From Alphaproteobacteria bacterium SS10 (GTDB taxonomy: Bacteria > Pseudomonadota > Alphaproteobacteria > TMED2), in NCBI GenBank assembly GCA_019192455.1, contig JAHCML010000004.1:139062-203061 (forward strand): a stretch of 64,000 nucleotides of DNA, written 5' to 3'. Shown here in pieces: positions 7,850 to 16,174 of the stretch (its first letter is position 1; each line of letters starts with the position of its first letter). The notes under the pieces are model-generated. The model saw nothing but the letters and a program-made list of their open reading frames with translations. It was not told where the DNA came from and searched no databases. The position numbers were made by a program, and so were the translations under genes.

Positions 7850-10174
7850 ATGGAAATCAAAAAGGCCGCCGTTATCGGCTCTGGCGTTATGGGGATGGGC
7901 ATTGCCGCCCATCTCGCCAATGCTGGCGTTGAGGTTCTGTTGCTCGATATCGTGCCAGAGGGTGCGGAAGACCGGGACGTTCTGGCAAAAACCGCCATCG
8001 CCAAGGCGCTAAAGACCGATCCAGCACCATTTATGAGCAAGCGATTTGCCAAGCTCGTCACGCCTGGCAATGTCGATGATCACCTCGACAAGATTGCCGA
8101 TGTTGATTGGATCGTTGAGGTCGTGATTGAGCGCCTGGACATCAAATCCGCGCTTTATAAAAAGATCGACGCGGTCCGTAAGCCGGGAACGCTCGTTTCA
8201 TCCAACACCTCGACCATCCCGCTGAAGGATTTGGTGTCTGAGCAGTCGGATGCGTTCAAGAAAGACTTCCTGATCACCCACTTCTTCAACCCGCCGCGCT
8301 ATCTGCGGTTGCTTGAGGTTGTGGCCGGCCCTGACAGCCGTCAGGAACTGATCGATGGCATCACCGAGTTTGGCGACAAGGCTCTCGGTAAGGCCGTCGT
8401 GCTTTGTAATGACACCCCTGGCTTTATCGGTAACCGGATTGGCACCTTCTGGATGCAGTCCGCGATCAACGCCACCCTCGACCTCGATCTGACAGTTGAG
8501 GAAGCGGATGCCATTATCTCCAAGCCTATGGGCCTGCCGAAGACCGGTGTCTTTGGTCTGCTCGACCTCGTTGGTATCGATCTGATCCCATACATCTCTG
8601 CCAGCCTGACCAAGTCACTGCCGGCGGATGATCAGTATGTGAAGGATCATCGCGATGTGCCGCTGATGACCAAGATGATCGAGGATGGCTACACTGGCCG
8701 TAAGGGCAAAGGTGGCTTCTATCGCATCAACCGTGAGGGCGGCGGTAAGGTCAAAGAGAGCATCAATCTCAAAACCGGTGAGTACGCCAAGACGCAGAAG
8801 CCATCACTTGAGAGTGTTGGTGCAGGCAAAAAGGGCCTGCGCGCCCTGGCTGAGCATCCAGATAAGGGCGGCCAGCTGGCCTGGCGGGTTCTGAAAGAAT
8901 CCCTCCTCTATGCTGCCAGCCTGGTGCCAGAGATCGCTGACGACATCGTTAAGGTTGATGAGGCCATGCGCACCGGTTTCGGTCGTAAGTTTGGCCCGTT
9001 CGAAATGCTCGATCAGCTAGGCGTCGATTGGTTCACCGAGAAGGTGAAGGAAGAGGGCCTGGCCGTCCCGCCATTGTTGGAGAAGGCCGCGGGTCGACCC
9101 TTCTATAAGGTTGAGGAGGGTAAGCGCTTCTATCTCACCACCGATGGTGACTATGCCGAGCTGAAGCGGCCTGACGGCGTCCTCCTGCTGGAAGACATTA
9201 AGCTTGCCAGTAAGCCGGTTGAGAAGAATGGCTCGGCCTCGCTTTGGGATATTGGTGATGGCGTTCTGTGCTTGGAGTTCACCTCCAAGATGAATGCGCT
9301 GGACGACCAGATCTTCGCCATGGCGAAGAAGGCCATGGGCCTAATCCAGGGTGGCGATCACAAGGCGCTCGTCATTTATAATGAGGGCTCGAACTTCTCC
9401 GTTGGCGCCAATCTCGGCCTGGCCATGTTCGCGGTTAACATCGCGCTCTGGCCTCAGGTTGAAGAGAGCGTGCGCACCGGCCAACAGGTCTATAAGGCGC
9501 TGAAATACGCACCGTTCCCGGTTGTTGGTGCCCCATCGGGTATGGCGCTGGGCGGTGGCTGTGAGATCCTGCTGCACTGCGATGCGGTGCAGGCCCATGC
9601 CGAAACCTATACCGGCCTCGTCGAGGTTGGTGTCGGCCTGATCCCAGGCTGGGGCGGTTGTAAGGAGATGCTGGCGCGTCACCTCGGCAATAAGCGTCGG
9701 CCACAGGGCCCAATGCCAGCGGTCAGCCAAGCGTTTGAGACGATTGGTACGGCCAAGGTCGCCAAGTCAGCGATGGAAGCGCAGGAGCTGCTGTACTTCA
9801 ATCCGGGCGACGGCATCACCATGAACCGTGACCGCGTGCTGTTTGATGCCAAACAGAAAGCGCTCTCAATGGTTGATGGTTATGAGGCACCAGAGCCGCC
9901 GGTCTTCCGACTGCCTGGCCCAACTGCTGAAACCATTATCAATGCCACGGTCGATGGCTTTGCCCTGCAAGGCAAGGCGACGCCCCATGACGTTGTTGTC
10001 TCGAACCACCTCGCGGTGGTGTTGAGCGGCGGTGGGCGTGACATCACCGAGGAGCTAACCGAAGACGAAGTCCTCGACCTTGAGCGTCAGGAATTCATGA
10101 AACTGGTCCGGACGACGGGCACCGTGGATCGCATCGAACACATGCTGACCACCGGTAAGCCACTGAGAAACTAA
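7850..10174 (+). CDS. fadN: 3-hydroxyacyl-CoA dehydrogenase / enoyl-CoA hydratase bifunctional protein (FadN type)
   Basis: 774 residues with the dehydrogenase first and the hydratase last, the reverse of Escherichia coli FadB and typical of FadN and its alphaproteobacterial relatives. The NAD-binding Rossmann motif is at the very N-terminus (VIGSGVMGMGIAAHLANAG). The dehydrogenase helical domains continue to about residue 390, with the HFFNPPRYLRLLEVV substrate/NAD region. The crotonase-like domain (about 465-760) contains NEGSNFSVGANL and the oxyanion-hole stretch APSGMALGGGCE. It should hydrate enoyl-CoA and oxidise the resulting 3-hydroxyacyl-CoA, passing the ketoacyl-CoA to the upstream thiolase. 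It is in the same operon as its neighbours, with short gaps on both sides. Confidence 0.9.
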   Translation: MEIKKAAVIGSGVMGMGIAAHLANAGVEVLLLDIVPEGAEDRDVLAKTAIAKALKTDPAPFMSKRFAKLVTPGNVDDHLDKIADVDWIVEVVIERLDIKSALYKKIDAVRKPGTLVSSNTSTIPLKDLVSEQSDAFKKDFLITHFFNPPRYLRLLEVVAGPDSRQELIDGITEFGDKALGKAVVLCNDTPGFIGNRIGTFWMQSAINATLDLDLTVEEADAIISKPMGLPKTGVFGLLDLVGIDLIPYISASLTKSLPADDQYVKDHRDVPLMTKMIEDGYTGRKGKGGFYRINREGGGKVKESINLKTGEYAKTQKPSLESVGAGKKGLRALAEHPDKGGQLAWRVLKESLLYAASLVPEIADDIVKVDEAMRTGFGRKFGPFEMLDQLGVDWFTEKVKEEGLAVPPLLEKAAGRPFYKVEEGKRFYLTTDGDYAELKRPDGVLLLEDIKLASKPVEKNGSASLWDIGDGVLCLEFTSKMNALDDQIFAMAKKAMGLIQGGDHKALVIYNEGSNFSVGANLGLAMFAVNIALWPQVEESVRTGQQVYKALKYAPFPVVGAPSGMALGGGCEILLHCDAVQAHAETYTGLVEVGVGLIPGWGGCKEMLARHLGNKRRPQGPMPAVSQAFETIGTAKVAKSAMEAQELLYFNPGDGITMNRDRVLFDAKQKALSMVDGYEAPEPPVFRLPGPTAETIINATVDGFALQGKATPHDVVVSNHLAVVLSGGGRDITEELTEDEVLDLERQEFMKLVRTTGTVDRIEHMLTTGKPLRN

Positions 10175-10225
10175 GGCTCAGAAACTGAGCCACGGACCAG
10201 ATTGGGAATAAGGGAGTAACACGAG

Positions 10226-12025
10226 ATGCCTAGCTATAGTGCTCCAGTTGAAGATATGCGCTTCGTCCTGCATGAGGTGCTGAATGCCGAAAGCCTGTCT
10301 GAACTGCCAGGTTATGAGGATGTGTCTGAGGATCTGATCGATGCGATCCTCGAAGAGGCCGCCAAGATGGCGGAGAACGAGCTGTTCCCGCTGAACCAGG
10401 TTGGCGACAAAGAGGGCTGCACCTATGAAAACGGTGTGGTGCGTACGCCCACCGGCTTTAAGGAAGCCTATGACCAGTTCCGTGAGGGCGGGTGGATCGG
10501 CCTCTCCGCTGACCCGAATTACGGCGGTCAGGGCATGCCAGCCTCGATCAACTTCGTCCTGAACGAGATCCTGTCATCGGCAAATATGGCCTTCGCCATG
10601 TATCCGGGCCTGTCCCAGGGCGCTTATGACGCGATCCATATGCATGGCAGTGACGAGCTCAAGGACCTTTATCTGCCAAAGCTGGTGGACGGTATCTGGT
10701 CTGGCACCATGTGCCTGACCGAGCCGCATTGCGGTACTGATCTTGGTCTAATCCGCACCAAGGCTGTGCCTCGCGATGATGGTTCCTACGACATCTCCGG
10801 GACAAAGATTTTCATCTCGGCCGGTGAGCATGACATGACGGACAACATCGTCCACCTGGTGTTGGCGAAGCTGCCCGATGCGCCTCCAGGGGTGAAGGGG
10901 ATCAGCCTGTTCCTGGTGCCGAAATTCATTCCAAAGGAAGAGGGCGGTGACCATGTTGCTGGCCCACGCAATGGCGTGATGTGTGGCTCAATCGAGCACA
11001 AGATGGGCATCCATGGTAACGCCACCTGCGTCATGAACTTTGATGACGCCCAGGGTTGGCTCGTCGGTGATCCCCATAAGGGGCTCCGCGCTATGTTCAC
11101 CATGATGAATGCTGCCCGCCTCGGCGTGGCAATGCAGGGTCTCGCGATTGGTGAGGTTTCCTACCAAAACGGCCTAGCCTATGCGAAGGATCGTCGCCAA
11201 GGCCGCGCGCTCACCGGCGCTAAAGAGCCGGATCAGCCAGCCGATAGCATCATGGTGCATCCGGATGTTCGCCGGAATTTCCTGAACGCCAAGGCGATTA
11301 CCGAGGCGTCCCGTGCCCTATCCTATTGGATTGGGATGCAAATCGACGTCTTCGATAAACACCCGGATGAACGGGTGCGTCGCGATGCCGATGATCTGGT
11401 CAGCCTGATGACCCCGATCTTGAAGGCGTTCCTGACCGATAATGGCACTCAGATCGCCATCGACTGCCAGCAGATGCTGGGCGGCCATGGCTATGTTTGG
11501 GAATGGGGCATGGAGCAATATGTCCGTGATGCCCGTATCGCCCAGATTTATGAGGGTGCCAACGGTATTCAGGCGCTGGATCTGGTTGGTCGTAAGATGC
11601 CGAAAGACTTCGGTCGTCTGCTGCGCCAGTTCTTCCATCCCGTCCAGGAGTTCCTGGAAGAGCATCAAACCAACCCAGAGTTGCAAGAGTTCGTCTTCCC
11701 ACTGGCGAAAGCCTTCGGCAAGCTGCAGCAAGCCACCGGTATTGTCGCTCAGAAGGGCATGAAGAACCCGGATGAGGCGGGTGCTGCCTCCACCGATTTC
11801 CTGCGTCTCTTCGGCTATGTCGCCCTCGGCTTTATGTGGGCTAAGATGGTGATTACAGCAAAAGAGAAGCTGCCGAACGCCAATGGCAAAACCGCCTTCT
11901 ATGACGGCAAGATCAAGACTGCGCGTTACTACATGCAGAAGGTCCTGCCAGAGGCGAATGCCTGCTTTATCCGCATCATGGCCGGTTCAGACCCGGTGAT
12001 GGATCTGGATGAAGCCCAATTCTAA
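10226..12025 (+). CDS. Acyl-CoA dehydrogenase with C-terminal extension (FadE/DmdC-like)
   Basis: FAD enzyme for the first beta-oxidation step. 599 residues, about 200 longer than short- and medium-chain acyl-CoA dehydrogenases. The core (about 80-460) contains MCLTEPHCGTDLGLIRTKA and the FAD-contacting QIYEGANGIQALDLVGRKM. The remaining C-terminal helical domain is the acyl-CoA_dh_C extension shared with DmdC (3-methylmercaptopropionyl-CoA dehydrogenase) and broad-range FadE proteins. The operon context favours fatty-acid oxidation. Because dmdA is present elsewhere in the window (53744-54862), a role in methylmercaptopropionate degradation should also be considered, although members of this family are hard to separate by eye. 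Confidence 0.9.
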   Translation: MPSYSAPVEDMRFVLHEVLNAESLSELPGYEDVSEDLIDAILEEAAKMAENELFPLNQVGDKEGCTYENGVVRTPTGFKEAYDQFREGGWIGLSADPNYGGQGMPASINFVLNEILSSANMAFAMYPGLSQGAYDAIHMHGSDELKDLYLPKLVDGIWSGTMCLTEPHCGTDLGLIRTKAVPRDDGSYDISGTKIFISAGEHDMTDNIVHLVLAKLPDAPPGVKGISLFLVPKFIPKEEGGDHVAGPRNGVMCGSIEHKMGIHGNATCVMNFDDAQGWLVGDPHKGLRAMFTMMNAARLGVAMQGLAIGEVSYQNGLAYAKDRRQGRALTGAKEPDQPADSIMVHPDVRRNFLNAKAITEASRALSYWIGMQIDVFDKHPDERVRRDADDLVSLMTPILKAFLTDNGTQIAIDCQQMLGGHGYVWEWGMEQYVRDARIAQIYEGANGIQALDLVGRKMPKDFGRLLRQFFHPVQEFLEEHQTNPELQEFVFPLAKAFGKLQQATGIVAQKGMKNPDEAGAASTDFLRLFGYVALGFMWAKMVITAKEKLPNANGKTAFYDGKIKTARYYMQKVLPEANACFIRIMAGSDPVMDLDEAQF

Positions 12026-12058
12026 ACTGACGATTTGCTGATCTAGAGGAGGCTTAAA

Positions 12059-12361
12059 ATGCCCGTCGACCAACTAACCGATCAGGTACGCCAACGCGTA
12101 ACCTATGCCGGCGCCTTTGGCGGGCGTATCAAGCTCGACCTCAACGGGGAGGGGACCATCCTGCTCGATGGTGCGAGTGCCCCACCCCAGGTCAGCAATG
12201 ATGATGCCGATAGTGATGCGACAGTGAAGATGTCCATGGACACCCTGCGTGGTCTGCTTGATGGCACCCAAGACCCGACGCTGGCCTTCATGACAGGCAA
12301 GATTAAGGTCGATGGGTCAATGGGTTACGCCATGAAGTTGGCGTCGCTATTGGAAGAGTAA
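12059..12361 (+). CDS. SCP2 sterol-binding-domain protein
   Basis: 100 residues that make up little more than a single SCP2-type lipid-binding domain, including FMTGKIKVDGSMGYAMKLASLL, the hallmark C-terminal part of the fold. A strong GAGGAGGC is 8 bases before the ATG. It follows the acyl-CoA dehydrogenase by 33 bp and is followed by a terminator hairpin, so it ends the fadA operon. Small SCP2 proteins bind fatty acids or acyl-CoA. Here it probably acts as a carrier or pool protein for the pathway (inference). Confidence 0.85.
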   Translation: MPVDQLTDQVRQRVTYAGAFGGRIKLDLNGEGTILLDGASAPPQVSNDDADSDATVKMSMDTLRGLLDGTQDPTLAFMTGKIKVDGSMGYAMKLASLLEE

Positions 12362-12385
12362 GCGCCGCTGGGCGTTAGAGTGTTG

Positions 12386-12416
12386 AAGGCCGATGCGACC
12401 AGCGTATCGGCCTTTT
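12386..12416 (+). terminator. Terminator of the fadA operon
   Basis: AAGGCCGAT pairs with ATCGGCCTT, extended by a GCG/CGT-like inner part, and the stem is followed by TT. It lies 25 bp after the SCP2 gene. Confidence 0.7.
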
Positions 12417-12441
12417 CCATGTTTGAGATAGGCACCGCATC

Positions 12442-13011
12442 ATGAACCTTCTGTTCCGTCTGATCCGCATGCTGATCACCGCTTGGTTGTTTGGCAAACG
12501 GGATGTCGACACCGCAAAGGCGCTGCTTGAACCGGCACGGGTGACCATGCGCTGCTGGCCGACGGATATGGACCTTAACTTCCATATGAATAACGGCCGC
12601 TATCTCAGCATCATGGATCTAGGCCGGGTAGATATGATGCTGCGCGCTGGATTTCTGACGAAGGCATTGAAGCGTGGCTGGATGCCTGTGGTTGCCGCTT
12701 CAACCATGCGCTATCGCCGCGCAATTGGCCCGTTTGAGCGGTTCCAGATTGAGACCCAGATCATCGGTTGGGATGAGAAATGGGTGTATATCGAGCAACG
12801 TTTCTACGGGCGCGATGGGCGGGTGAAGGCCCTTGGTTTGGTCCAAACCGCTGTCACCTCCAAGCAGGGGCGGGTGCCAACAGCTGAGTTGATGGAGGCA
12901 GCAGGCGTTGACCTGAATGCTGTCGCGAGTCGGGCTTATGTTGAGGATTGGACCAAAATGTTGGCCGATTGGCCGGTCGATCCGAGCGTTGAGGTGGCCG
13001 AGGCCGCCTAA
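12442..13011 (+). CDS. Thioesterase-fold protein (THEM6/4HBT-like acyl-CoA thioesterase)
   Basis: 189 residues. A short hydrophobic N-terminus (about 3-18) could anchor it to the membrane. The hot-dog fold follows, with the family motif PTDMDLNFHMNNGRYLSIMDLGR (about 40-63), in which the Asp and the HMNN segment are the active-site region of 4-hydroxybenzoyl-CoA-thioesterase relatives. It starts 26 bp after the SCP2 terminator on the same strand. It probably releases free acids from acyl-CoA and so balances the beta-oxidation operon. The substrate is unknown. Confidence 0.8.
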   Translation: MNLLFRLIRMLITAWLFGKRDVDTAKALLEPARVTMRCWPTDMDLNFHMNNGRYLSIMDLGRVDMMLRAGFLTKALKRGWMPVVAASTMRYRRAIGPFERFQIETQIIGWDEKWVYIEQRFYGRDGRVKALGLVQTAVTSKQGRVPTAELMEAAGVDLNAVASRAYVEDWTKMLADWPVDPSVEVAEAA

Positions 13012-13297
13012 AATCTCACCCAGAATGCAAATCGACTCGCAAGCGCTGTGGCATTCACATCAGCTATGCACAGTGCGCTTGTGGATCATGTGCACCATAT
13101 TGTCGATACGCGAAATATTTCTGTCATCAAACCTTCTATTTTTCGAAACACATAGGTAGGTTATCTCCACGACGGGGGAACCAACCGCCGCGCGCGTAAA
13201 TGTGAGCCTTTACTAACTCGACTTACTTGCTGCGGCCGAAATCTGATCCATTAGGGGGACCGGTCAGCCGTAGCGCCATTTGATGGAGTTTTCGGCC

Positions 13298-13483
13298 ATG
13301 GGTGCAGGTACTGGTTTTCGTGGTGTTGCTGGGGTGAAGTCGCTGCAAGGTGATGTGACCCGCCGCCGTCGTCTTCTTCAAGATGCTAGCCTTCGAGAGC
13401 GCAATCGCTCAGCCGCTATGGTTGAAGCGGCAGAGATGCTCGACCAAACCGATGGCATGGCGACGGTTGAAGCACGGGCCTAA
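13298..13483 (+). CDS. Small unknown protein upstream of the RusA-like gene
   Basis: 61 residues from an ATG preceded at 9 bases by TGGAGT. Longer starts (TTG 13280, ATG 13283) exist in frame. The sequence is basic in the middle (DVTRRRRLLQDASLRERNR) and acidic near the end, with no recognised domain. It ends 7 bp before the next reading frame, so the two may be co-transcribed. Coding status is plausible but unproven. The 286 bp before it hold no other gene I can support. Confidence 0.4.
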   Translation: MGAGTGFRGVAGVKSLQGDVTRRRRLLQDASLRERNRSAAMVEAAEMLDQTDGMATVEARA

Positions 13484-13489
13484 GCGCCC

Positions 13490-13912
13490 TTGACCACCAA
13501 GACATCAGGCAGATGGCAAGGCAGCAACCGCTGCCGTTATCGGTTGCTTGATGGTGGTGGCCTCTTCATCGAAATTGCACAGATTACAACGCAGCGTAGT
13601 CGCTTGCGCACCGTTGTGCGTGAGACGCTTGTCGATGGCGGTTGGCGCAAGGCCGCGCGGTTCGATGCCTATGATGTGGCGATCCTGCTCACCGTTGATC
13701 GGCTGAGCCGTCGCATTGATGCAGATAACGTGGCCAAAGCATTGCTCGACGCATTGACGGGATTGGTCTGGCAGGATGATCGCCAAATCCGGCGCCTGGT
13801 GGTTGAGAAACAGGCCCAGCCCATGGGCGCCATCGTGCCTGCGATCCAAATGCGCGCCATGGCCTTTGATGGCGTCAGCCTGCGGGACGAGTTCGAGGCA
13901 ATCCGACGCTAG
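13490..13912 (+). CDS. RusA-like Holliday-junction endodeoxyribonuclease
   Basis: About 140 residues. The RusA fold is suggested by RIDADNVAKALLDALTGLVWQDDRQI, which matches the family pattern DxDN..K..LDAL.G....DD and contributes the acidic metal-binding residues, followed by VVEKQA. Known RusA enzymes resolve four-way junctions and are usually prophage-borne, but nothing else here looks phage-like. No ATG is available: the frame opens at TTG 13490, without a convincing Shine-Dalgarno sequence, and the N-terminal 20 residues do not look conserved, so the true start may be a later TTG or GTG. The stop is 2 bp from the convergent SCO gene. Confidence 0.6.
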   Translation: MTTKTSGRWQGSNRCRYRLLDGGGLFIEIAQITTQRSRLRTVVRETLVDGGWRKAARFDAYDVAILLTVDRLSRRIDADNVAKALLDALTGLVWQDDRQIRRLVVEKQAQPMGAIVPAIQMRAMAFDGVSLRDEFEAIRR

Positions 13913-13914
13913 GT

Positions 13915-14544
13915 CTAGCCGGTTGCACCACTCTCCACATACCCACCGATTTTACGAACCATCGCCTCGATCGGCGTGTCGTAGGAAATCACGTCAATGA
14001 ACCGGTTCTGCGGGTCCATCACATAGGTGAAGGTGGAGTGATCGACATTATAGAAGTCGGGATCATCACTCGGTGCTTTCTGATAGTAGACGCGGAACGC
14101 CTTGGCGGTGGCGGCGATCTGTTCTTCCGTACCGCTTAACCCCTCAAACCGATCATCCAGCGTGTTCAGATAATCGCGCAGCACCTCAGGCGTGTCGCGG
14201 GCAGGGTCGACGGTGACAAAGATCGGGGCAATCCGCTCCACCACCTCCGGCGGTAGGCGGTCGAGTGTCTGCGAGATCTGGTAGAGCTTGGTCGGGCAGA
14301 AATCAGGGCAATGAACAAAGCCAAAGAACATGACCCGGTAGAGGCCATCAAAATCAGCTGAGGTCACCGTTTCGCCCTCAGTATTTACTAGCGTGAAGTC
14401 GCCGCCGATTTGCACGGTGGTTGCCACCGCGCCGCTTGGCCGGTCAGTGCCTTGCCCAGGCTGCGTGAGCAGGTATGTGGCGGCTGACACCACCACCAGG
14501 GTGATGGCGCAAAGTGCCAAGGCGATAACGGACGACTTTTTCAT
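13915..14544 (-). CDS. SCO1/SenC-family copper/thiol protein
   Basis: 209 residues from ATG 14544, preceded by GGAA. An N-terminal membrane anchor (about 5-27) is followed by a periplasmic thioredoxin fold. The copper-binding CxxxC is present as HCPDFCP and the distal histidine lies in NVDHSTFTYVM. SCO proteins deliver or reduce copper for the CuA centre of cytochrome c oxidase. No oxidase gene is nearby, so the gene is separated from its usual partners. It is convergent with the RusA-like gene and downstream of phoH on the same strand. Confidence 0.92.
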   Translation of the reverse strand: MKKSSVIALALCAITLVVVSAATYLLTQPGQGTDRPSGAVATTVQIGGDFTLVNTEGETVTSADFDGLYRVMFFGFVHCPDFCPTKLYQISQTLDRLPPEVVERIAPIFVTVDPARDTPEVLRDYLNTLDDRFEGLSGTEEQIAATAKAFRVYYQKAPSDDPDFYNVDHSTFTYVMDPQNRFIDVISYDTPIEAMVRKIGGYVESGATG

Positions 14545-14586
14545 GTGTTCTGTTCCGGCTAACTGGTCTGACCCAAACATAAGAAA

Positions 14587-14624
14587 CCGCCGGTCGCTCT
14601 ACCATGCGGCGTTGCGACCGGCGG
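14587..14624 (-). terminator. Hairpin between phoH and sco
   Basis: CCGCCGGTCGC pairs perfectly with GCGACCGGCGG (11-bp stem). Leftward transcripts of phoH would run into TTTCTTA after the stem. The plus-strand side is followed by a run of six T, but no plus-strand gene ends here. Confidence 0.6.
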
Positions 14625-14650
14625 CTCAATTTTTTGCGATATCAGTGCCG

Positions 14651-15511
14651 TTACAGGACTGAGAGCATGGAAGCGACCAGCGGGTGGCGAACAATGTCGC
14701 TCTCGTTCAGCTGAACAACCGCAATGTCAGGCAGGGTCTCAAGCCGTTTAGCGATATCAGCCAGGCCAGACATACCTTCCAACAGGTCAGACTGCTCTGG
14801 GTCGCCGGTGATCACCATGGTTGAGTGCCAACCAAGGCGGGTCATCAGCATCTTTAGCTGTGCGTAGGTACAGTTCTGCGCTTCATCAATCACCACATAG
14901 GCATTGTTGAGGGTGCGGCCTCGCATGAAACCAACAGGCGCAATCTCAATCGTCCCATCCTGAAGCAGCATGCGTAGGCGCTTATTGCCAAGACGATCAG
15001 TCAGGCAATCGAAGAGCGGACGCAGATAAGGGTGCATCTTCTCTTCCAGCGCGCCGGGGAGGAAGCCGATATTCTCACCCGCATCAATCGCTGGGCGGGA
15101 GAGGATAATCCGGTCAATCTCACCATTCTCAAGGGCCTCAACGGCTGATGCGATGGCGAGATAGGTTTTACCGGTACCAGCAGGGCCGAGGGCGAGCGCC
15201 AGATTATGCTCTTTAATGGCATCCATCAGCTCGGCTTGGCCGGCACTACGGGGTTTGACTTTACGAATGTAGCTTTGATCCCGGTCGCGATCTTCGCCGC
15301 CTTTGCCTTTGGCCTTACCCTGGCCGCCGTCACGGTTATTGCCGTAACGATCATCGCCTAATGGGTCCCATCCAGGTTCGCGGTAGGGTTCATCAAAACC
15401 AGGTAGTGCATGGACTGTTGCGCCGTCCGCTTTAGCATGGTTACGAACCGTTTCTCGGGCCGCTTCTCGTGCTGATTGCCGCTGGGACTTAGCGCTATTC
15501 CGTTTAGCCAT
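14651..15511 (-). CDS. phoH: PhoH-family ATPase
   Basis: 286 residues from ATG 15511, where TGGAGG is well placed; a longer frame upstream lacks such a site. The Walker A motif is GPAGTGKT (about 109-116) and the Walker B region is YVVIDEAQN. The N-terminal 85 residues are basic and of low complexity, with a GQGKAKGKGGEDRDRDQ stretch. Bacterial PhoH proteins are cytoplasmic P-loop ATPases related to the superfamily I helicase core, with likely RNA-related roles, and the charged tail here fits nucleic-acid contact (inference). This is the variant without the N-terminal KH or PIN domain. Confidence 0.88.
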   Translation of the reverse strand: MAKRNSAKSQRQSAREAARETVRNHAKADGATVHALPGFDEPYREPGWDPLGDDRYGNNRDGGQGKAKGKGGEDRDRDQSYIRKVKPRSAGQAELMDAIKEHNLALALGPAGTGKTYLAIASAVEALENGEIDRIILSRPAIDAGENIGFLPGALEEKMHPYLRPLFDCLTDRLGNKRLRMLLQDGTIEIAPVGFMRGRTLNNAYVVIDEAQNCTYAQLKMLMTRLGWHSTMVITGDPEQSDLLEGMSGLADIAKRLETLPDIAVVQLNESDIVRHPLVASMLSVL

Positions 15512-15961
15512 GGTCAAACCTCCATACAGGGGTTGGTGATGGGCATGTTGGTCGGTCCTCGACCACATGTCCCTTACGCCCGGCACCGATTACGAGGCTC
15601 ATGCTCATAAGCGCGGTACGCGGGGGTCTCGCGAAACCTGAAGTTTCTGATCTGGAATTTCGAAGAGTGCGGGGCTGACGAGTGGCACACCGGCTGTACT
15701 TGGCAGCCTGGCCAAAGATGCTGGGCGGAGCAGTCTCCGCCGGTCTGGCGTTTGAGGCGATGGATCGCGCGCTCAACCACTTACCCGTCAGTTACGGACT
15801 GTCAGTTACGGCATTCACCGTACGAGTAAAAAAGTACCATCGCGCCCATGTCACACTCCAAGCCTGATGCTGCAGTGCCATGAAACTTTCATGTGCGGGA
15901 ATTGGGTAAGAGGTGGGTTACAACCCTTGCGGCACGCAAATTTACCCGCATAATCAATGGT
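15512..15961. other. Intergenic region between phoH and a SHOCT gene, with repeats
   Basis: About 450 bp with no supported gene. Visible structure: GGCGGAG-CAGT-CTCCGCC hairpin at 15724-15741; an 11-bp direct repeat GTCAGTTACGG at 15787-15797 and 15801-15811 (14-bp period); and a perfect 15-bp inverted repeat CATGAAACTTTCATG at 15879-15893. These are plausible promoter or operator elements for the divergent genes, but the binding factors are unknown. Confidence 0.45.
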
Positions 15962-16168
15962 ATGAGCAAAAACAGATTTATTCCGAAACCATTTAGCCGT
16001 CCGGCCGCCGCATCGGGTTTTGCCGACACGGAAAGCGGAAATGAGGGCGACTCGACGGATAAGGAGATTTACGCACTCAAGGCGATGCATGAGCGTGGTT
16101 TGATCCCTGAAGACGAGTTTAAGACCCGCCTCGCCGAGCTGGAAGCTGAGAAACAGACCAAGACTTGA
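15962..16168 (+). CDS. Short SHOCT-domain protein
   Basis: 68 residues from ATG 15962. The C-terminal 35 residues (EIYALKAMHERGLIPEDEFKTRLAELE) match the SHOCT short C-terminal domain pattern, a two-helix oligomerisation or anchoring element with the typical GLIPEDEF turn. The N-terminal half is Pro/Ala/Ser-rich and looks disordered. In-frame upstream codons extend the frame to 15893 but look less protein-like. The stop lies 6 bp from the stop of the convergent acylase gene. The cellular role is unknown. Confidence 0.6.
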   Translation: MSKNRFIPKPFSRPAAASGFADTESGNEGDSTDKEIYALKAMHERGLIPEDEFKTRLAELEAEKQTKT

Positions 16169-16174
16169 GGCGGC

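Noticed and set aside
15587-15890. Possible structural RNA (SRP, RNase P, 6S) in the phoH upstream gap
   Set aside because: None of the hallmark sequences, such as GGAAGGAAGCAGCC of SRP RNA or the RNase P core, is present.
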